Positions 45,846 through 50,000 of a DNA stretch of 50,000 nt are shown piece after piece. The position numbers and the translations under genes are program-made. The first letter of the stretch is position 1; each line of letters begins with the position of its first letter. The notes under the pieces are model-generated. The model had not been told where the DNA came from, made no database searches, and saw nothing but the letters and a program-made list of their open reading frames with translations. The stretch comes from an uncultured Desulfobacteraceae bacterium (lineage in GTDB: Bacteria; Desulfobacterota; Desulfobacteria; Desulfobacterales; UBA5852): NCBI GenBank assembly GCA_913060875.1, contig CAJXSL010000023.1, forward strand, positions 1 to 50,000, written 5' to 3'.

Positions 45846-47234
45846 TTACATGTTGATCTCATATACTTTCATTTTGCTGAGCAAGGATGGTATGCTGATC
45901 TCCAGAAGTTTGGCCGCCTGTGTACGGTTGCCGCCCGTGGATTCCAGTGCCCGCGTGATGAGCCGTTCTTCCATTATTTTCCGGGCATTCTTCAATGAAA
46001 AGCCCTCGAAGAAATCATCCATCCGGTTCGAAGCTCTTTTGATGCCAAATTCGATCGGTAAATTCTCGGGAAGAATAATATGCTTGTCGGCTAAAACAAC
46101 CGCCCGTTCAATCATGTTCTCAAGCTCCCGCACATTTCCCGGCCATTGGTGATCCATTAATAACCGCATGGCACCGGGGGAAACCCCTTCGATTTTTTTA
46201 TCAAGCTGCTTGATGTAGCGATCAATGAAAAATCGGCAAAGCAAGGGGATATCTTCCGCTCGCTCTCTTAATGGCGGCAAGTGAATACGCAATACATTCA
46301 AGCGATAAAACAAATCTTCCCGAAACCGGCCTTCCTGCATCTCGGTTTCAAGGTCTTTTGCGGTGGCGGCAATAACACGCACATCAACCTTGCGGGTTTT
46401 CGCTCCACCCACCGGACGAACTTCGTTTTCCTGAAGAACCCGCAGCAATTTGACCTGAAGAGAAAGTGGAAGTTCGCCAATTTCATCAAGAAAAATCGTT
46501 CCGCCGTGAGCTTCTTGGAACAACCCTTTTTTGTTACGGTCGGCCCCCGTGAAAGCGCCCTTGACATGACCAAAAAGCTCGCTTTCCAGAAGGCTCTCAG
46601 GAATGCCACCGCAATTTACCGGCACCATGTTACCCTTGGCCCGCGCCCCGGAGAAGTGAATGCCACGCGCCACCAATTCCTTTCCCGTGCCACTCTCCCC
46701 GGTGATTAACACCGTTGTATCATACTGAGCCGCCTTTTCGGCTAGCCGAAACATCGTTTTCATCGATTGGCTGTTGCCAATCATGTTGCCAAATTGGAAA
46801 TCGGCGCTGATTTCCTGAATCCGTTCCTTAAGACGCAGATTTTCTTTTTTCAGTCGCTCCCGTTCCTCGGCTTTCTTTAAAGAAAGATAAACTTCGTCAG
46901 GTTTAAATGGTTTCGATATGAAATCATAGGCGCCCAGTTTCATAGCTTCAACAGCCATATCGATCGTTCCATAGGCGGACATCATGATCACGGTCGAAGC
47001 CTCAACGAAAGCACGCGCTTCTTCCAAAAAGGCCATACCATCTTTCCGAGGCATTTTAATGTCACACAGGATGTAATCGTAGACCACGTCTTTAACCTTT
47101 TTCAGGCCTTCATCACCATCGGCGGCAACATCGATCCGATAACCCGATTTTTTAAGTAATGCGGTGAGCATATGACGCATATTGTCTTCATCATCGATAA
47201 TTAATAGTGTTTTGGGTTCCGCAGGTGCATTCAT
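45846..47234 (-). CDS. NtrC-class sigma-54-dependent response regulator
   Basis: A 462-residue protein. The receiver domain (1-120) has the phosphorylated Asp58 in YILCDIKMP and the lysine in ISKPFKPDE. The AAA+ domain has GESGTGKELVARGIH (Walker A), GAFTGADRNKKG (the sigma-54 contact), DEIGELP (Walker B) and REDLFYRLNVLRIHLPPLRER. The Fis-type helix-turn-helix at the end is TRALESTGGNRTQAAKLLEIS. It activates sigma-54 promoters when phosphorylated by the adjacent histidine kinase. The ATG at 47234 is preferred; a TTG two codons before is also open. No sigma-54 promoter was found in the window, so its targets lie elsewhere or I have missed them. Confidence 0.95.
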   Translation of the reverse strand: MNAPAEPKTLLIIDDEDNMRHMLTALLKKSGYRIDVAADGDEGLKKVKDVVYDYILCDIKMPRKDGMAFLEEARAFVEASTVIMMSAYGTIDMAVEAMKLGAYDFISKPFKPDEVYLSLKKAEERERLKKENLRLKERIQEISADFQFGNMIGNSQSMKTMFRLAEKAAQYDTTVLITGESGTGKELVARGIHFSGARAKGNMVPVNCGGIPESLLESELFGHVKGAFTGADRNKKGLFQEAHGGTIFLDEIGELPLSLQVKLLRVLQENEVRPVGGAKTRKVDVRVIAATAKDLETEMQEGRFREDLFYRLNVLRIHLPPLRERAEDIPLLCRFFIDRYIKQLDKKIEGVSPGAMRLLMDHQWPGNVRELENMIERAVVLADKHIILPENLPIEFGIKRASNRMDDFFEGFSLKNARKIMEERLITRALESTGGNRTQAAKLLEISIPSLLSKMKVYEINM

Positions 47235-47303
47235 AGCCAATTTCCATTGATGGTGAATAATACGACCAGGTCACAACGACCTAAACAGCAATCGGAAAGG
47301 TGT

Positions 47304-48848
47304 TCAATGGCATTGAAGCCCAACCAGAGGCAACATGATGGTCATGCAAGTTCCTCCTGCTTCCGTGCGCTCCGCTCCAATGGAACCGCCCAGGTTTTCA
47401 ATGATGCTGAAGCTCACCGACAACCCAAGGCCGGTTCCTTTTCCGGGTGCCTTAGTCGTAAAGAAGGGGTCAAATATGTTGGGCAGACTTTCGTCTGATA
47501 TGCCATGCCCGTTGTCGACAAAGCGAATCATGAGGCGGTCCGGAGACTTATCACCATTCTCAGGCGAGGGAAGAATCGCTGTCTCTATATTCAGTTCTCC
47601 GTCGGCATCTGATTCTCTGATGGCATCCGCCGCATTCAATACCAGATTAAGAAATACCTGGCGAAGCTGCCGAGCGTTGGCGTTTACGTGATCTCTGTCT
47701 GCTTCCAGATGCAATTGAAACCGAATACAGGATAATGCCGGCTGAAAACTGCAAACTTCGCCTAATTCCTTCAGGATGTCGTGAACGGATACGATCTCCT
47801 GATTTTTTCCGGAAGGCCGTGCGAAATCCAGCAATTGTTGAATGATGGCATTGATGCGTTCCACTTCGCTTTCAGTGCGTGCAATAAAATCAGATTTATC
47901 CTCTTCAGAAATCGCTGGATCACCGAGCAGGGACAGATACCCCTTGATGATTCCAATGGGGTTGCCGATTTCATGGGCGATTCCTGCCGACAAACGGCCA
48001 ACCGACGCCAGCTTCTCTGCCCGCACCAGGTCACGTTGGACTTTGGCAAGGTCCCGATTGGCCTTTTCCAACGAATCGACAGAATCCTGCAACATCTCTT
48101 TATCCTGTGCCAGGTGCATCAGCATCCGGTTTAAAGACTTCGACAACTGACTAAATTCATTATCACCTTTCTCAATTACAAAAACCGTATCGTCGGATTC
48201 CCGATAGGCTTCAGCCCGCCGCACCAATCGCTGGAGAGGTTTTATGGTGATTCGATTTAAACGATAGCTTCCCAGCAGGGTTAAAATCACTGTATTGATC
48301 AGTATGTAAATCAAAAGGATGTGCTGAGAGCGTCTAACAAGCCCATAAATCCTGTCCAAAGGCATCAGGAGGCATGCACCGGCCACGATATTGCGGCCCG
48401 CTTTCAAAGGCGCGGCCAGAAAAAAGAGGTTGGATTGCCGCCCAATAATTCCCCATATCATTCCCGGTGTTTGGGTGATTTCTTTACCCTGAATGGCGGC
48501 CTTATGCGCCATTTCGGCCATGGTCGCCTGCGGCAGGCACCCCAGACCATCGCGATAAATTTTTTGTCCATCAATTGTCACTGCTACAGCGCATAATCCA
48601 TCGGCCGTATCAATCAAGGATCTGATTTGCTCCGTATGGGTTATGCGCCATTCCATACCGCCATCGGAGGAAACGGACTGGAGATTACGGGCCAGGGCAG
48701 CAAGCAGGATGCGGCCCTTTTCCACATGCGATCCGACGAGCATCTTCTGCGTCACGATAAGCATGACCAGGTTAATCAGCAGCATGGATATCAGGAGCAA
48801 AACGGCCAGATTCAATACGATGTTGGTGCGGAGGCTCTTAAGCAACAT
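47304..48848 (-). CDS. Membrane histidine kinase partner of the NtrC-class regulator
   Basis: A 514-residue kinase. Two membrane helices (10-33 and about 178-193) enclose a sensor region of about 145 residues likely outside the membrane. HAMP-like and coiled-coil segments follow. The HisKA domain has the phosphorylated His292 in GIAHEIGNPIGI, and the HATPase domain has LNLVLNAADAI, DNGHGISDES and GKGTGLGLS. The start ATG at 48848 fits a kinase beginning just before TM1, with GGGAGA upstream; the frame is open to 48950 but that part reads into the divergent control region. The regulator gene follows after 69 bases. The signal is unknown. Confidence 0.93.
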   Translation of the reverse strand: MLLKSLRTNIVLNLAVLLLISMLLINLVMLIVTQKMLVGSHVEKGRILLAALARNLQSVSSDGGMEWRITHTEQIRSLIDTADGLCAVAVTIDGQKIYRDGLGCLPQATMAEMAHKAAIQGKEITQTPGMIWGIIGRQSNLFFLAAPLKAGRNIVAGACLLMPLDRIYGLVRRSQHILLIYILINTVILTLLGSYRLNRITIKPLQRLVRRAEAYRESDDTVFVIEKGDNEFSQLSKSLNRMLMHLAQDKEMLQDSVDSLEKANRDLAKVQRDLVRAEKLASVGRLSAGIAHEIGNPIGIIKGYLSLLGDPAISEEDKSDFIARTESEVERINAIIQQLLDFARPSGKNQEIVSVHDILKELGEVCSFQPALSCIRFQLHLEADRDHVNANARQLRQVFLNLVLNAADAIRESDADGELNIETAILPSPENGDKSPDRLMIRFVDNGHGISDESLPNIFDPFFTTKAPGKGTGLGLSVSFSIIENLGGSIGAERTEAGGTCMTIMLPLVGLQCH

Positions 48849-49055
48849 GCCATCCGGTCTCCCATCGGCATTTTTTGAGGTGGTAGGATGTCCCAGACCG
48901 GCCGGATACGCATGGTTGCCGGAGGCTGACGCTTCCCAAACAGGTAGCATAAGCCATGATCAAAATCAAATGATCCGGGATCCTTTGACACCCCCTCGTA
49001 TTGCGGCAGTGGCAAGTTCATGTTAAACTTTGGTAATGTGATACTGAGGCTATGA

Positions 49056-50000
49056 ATGATCCTGAATCTGTTTAAGAAAATCCGGCATTTTCGATCAAGA
49101 TTGTCCCCCCAAAACCATTTACGGCTTAGACTGGCCGTTATAATTCTCATTGTCCTCCTTGCCACCGTGTGCCTGAACCGTCCGGGCCATGCGCATAATA
49201 CCAAGCCCAGAAAAGTTCTGGTGCTCCATTCTTATCATCAGGGCTATAAATGGACCGATGACATTGCCAAGGGTCTGAAGACCACCTTTTCCAAAAGCCC
49301 TCGGCGTATAGTGCTGAATGTTGAATATATGGACACAAAACGTACGGCTACCTATGGGTACTACGAAACGCTGGCAACTTTTTATCGGAAAAAATACAGC
49401 GGACAGAAATTCGATATCATTATCTGTTCGGATAACAATGCTGTTCAGTTTATGTCGACTTATGGACGCAAATTGTTTCCGGACATTCCTGTTGTCTTCT
49501 GCGGCTTTAACTTCCTCCGCGAAAAAGATCTAATCGGCCTGGAGGGATTTACCGGCGTCAACGAAGAAGCTGATTTGAAGTCCGGTTTGGACCTGGCCTT
49601 GCGAATTCATCCTGATACAACCACCATTTATGTTATAAATGATCGCACCATAACCGGTTCCAGGGTGATGGAACGGTTGCGGGAGGTTACCCCTGATTTT
49701 GCCGATCGCGCCGAATTCGTATTTCTGGATAACCTTGCCATGCATGACCTGTTGGAAACATTGCGGTCAATGGCTCATGGGGATCTGGTTTTTTATACCT
49801 TTTTCTTCCGGGATCAAGTCAACCGATTCTTCGAATATGATGAAAGCATCCGCTTGATTGCTGAAAACTGTCCGGTCCCCATCTATGGTGCCTGGGATTT
49901 CAGCCTCGGAAACGGTATCGTTGGTGGATTGCTCACCAGCGGCTACTATCAGGGTCAAGCCGCCGGTCAACTGGCTCTGGAAATCCTTAATGGGAAACCC
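49056..50000 (+). CDS. Periplasmic-binding-type sensor or receptor, N-terminal part (cut by window edge)
   Basis: From the ATG at 49056 the frame stays open for 315 codons to the window end, so the protein is incomplete. A signal or anchor helix (LRLAVIILIVLLATVCL) is followed by the ABC-transporter-substrate-binding-like fold: KVLVLHSYHQGYKWTDDIA, FDIIICSDNNAVQF, FPDIPVVFCGFNF, and GNGIVGGLLTSGYYQGQAAG near the end. In sulfate reducers such domains often form the outer part of histidine kinases or diguanylate cyclases. The continuation is needed to decide. GAGG lies six bases before the ATG. It is divergent from the histidine kinase gene, with about 207 bases of shared control region. Confidence 0.8.
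   Translation, partial: MILNLFKKIRHFRSRLSPQNHLRLRLAVIILIVLLATVCLNRPGHAHNTKPRKVLVLHSYHQGYKWTDDIAKGLKTTFSKSPRRIVLNVEYMDTKRTATYGYYETLATFYRKKYSGQKFDIIICSDNNAVQFMSTYGRKLFPDIPVVFCGFNFLREKDLIGLEGFTGVNEEADLKSGLDLALRIHPDTTTIYVINDRTITGSRVMERLREVTPDFADRAEFVFLDNLAMHDLLETLRSMAHGDLVFYTFFFRDQVNRFFEYDESIRLIAENCPVPIYGAWDFSLGNGIVGGLLTSGYYQGQAAGQLALEILNGKP

Overview
The window reads as a chromosomal segment of a GC-rich, anaerobic, Gram-negative deltaproteobacterium, most likely a sulfate reducer of the Desulfobacterales (Desulfosarcina-like). This is an inference. It rests on a tungsten-type aldehyde:ferredoxin oxidoreductase, a pyrophosphate-dependent phosphofructokinase, a lactate racemase/D-lactate dehydrogenase set, SurA-type periplasmic chaperones, IHF, and intergenic repeats of a kind common in that group. 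No phage, transposase or CRISPR array is visible. Almost everything is metabolic or housekeeping.

Layout. 1-5132: the tail of an unknown gene, then a minus-strand aor plus MoaD-like pair, then ornithine aminotransferase (rocD), whose promoter carries a perfect 11-bp-arm palindrome, and a divergent TrmB-like regulator. 5232-13035: a small membrane protein, a sodium/solute symporter, a LarA-type lactate racemase, a large flavin/Fe-S D-lactate dehydrogenase and a formate/nitrite-family channel. Together these look like a lactate uptake and oxidation region. 13410-17776: a cytoplasmic-type gamma-glutamyltransferase and a long PPi-phosphofructokinase, separated by a 670-bp repeat field. 18169-20910: a polar amino-acid ABC transporter operon (binding protein, one permease with an unusual insert, ATPase) with a strong hairpin after the first gene. 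21389-26466: smc and ftsY.

26717-42954 is a run of minus-strand genes: mfd, a SurA_N-type lipoprotein, surA, a rodZ-like gene, mgtE, recO, a GHMP kinase, glyQ, glyS, a small PC4-like protein, a nucleoside-phosphorylase-family gene, ligA and acylphosphatase. Several starts and stops overlap or nearly touch (recO/kinase TGATG; phosphorylase/ligA), which suggests coupled translation. 42981-43975 has tRNA-Thr(CGT), a 66-residue coiled-coil protein and ihfA with its own sigma-70-type promoter. 43994-48848 (minus strand) holds a GH13_18 sugar phosphorylase behind an NtrC-class two-component pair. A divergent periplasmic-binding-type sensor or receptor gene runs off the right edge.

Intergenic DNA is rich in repeats. 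There is a palindromic family built on CCCGGATATTTCA / TGAGATATCCGG, a GATCCTCGGCCCCTTGGATCC-type family, a CGATTTCGATACCGAT inverted repeat, a GTCATTC...GAATGAC element, and a 13.1-13.3 kb element ending in a 22-bp perfect palindrome. I found no clear new defence or mobile system. The observations most worth following are the rocD operator, the lactate cluster with its conserved nickel-pincer residues, the PC4-like small protein, the permease insert and the repeat families.
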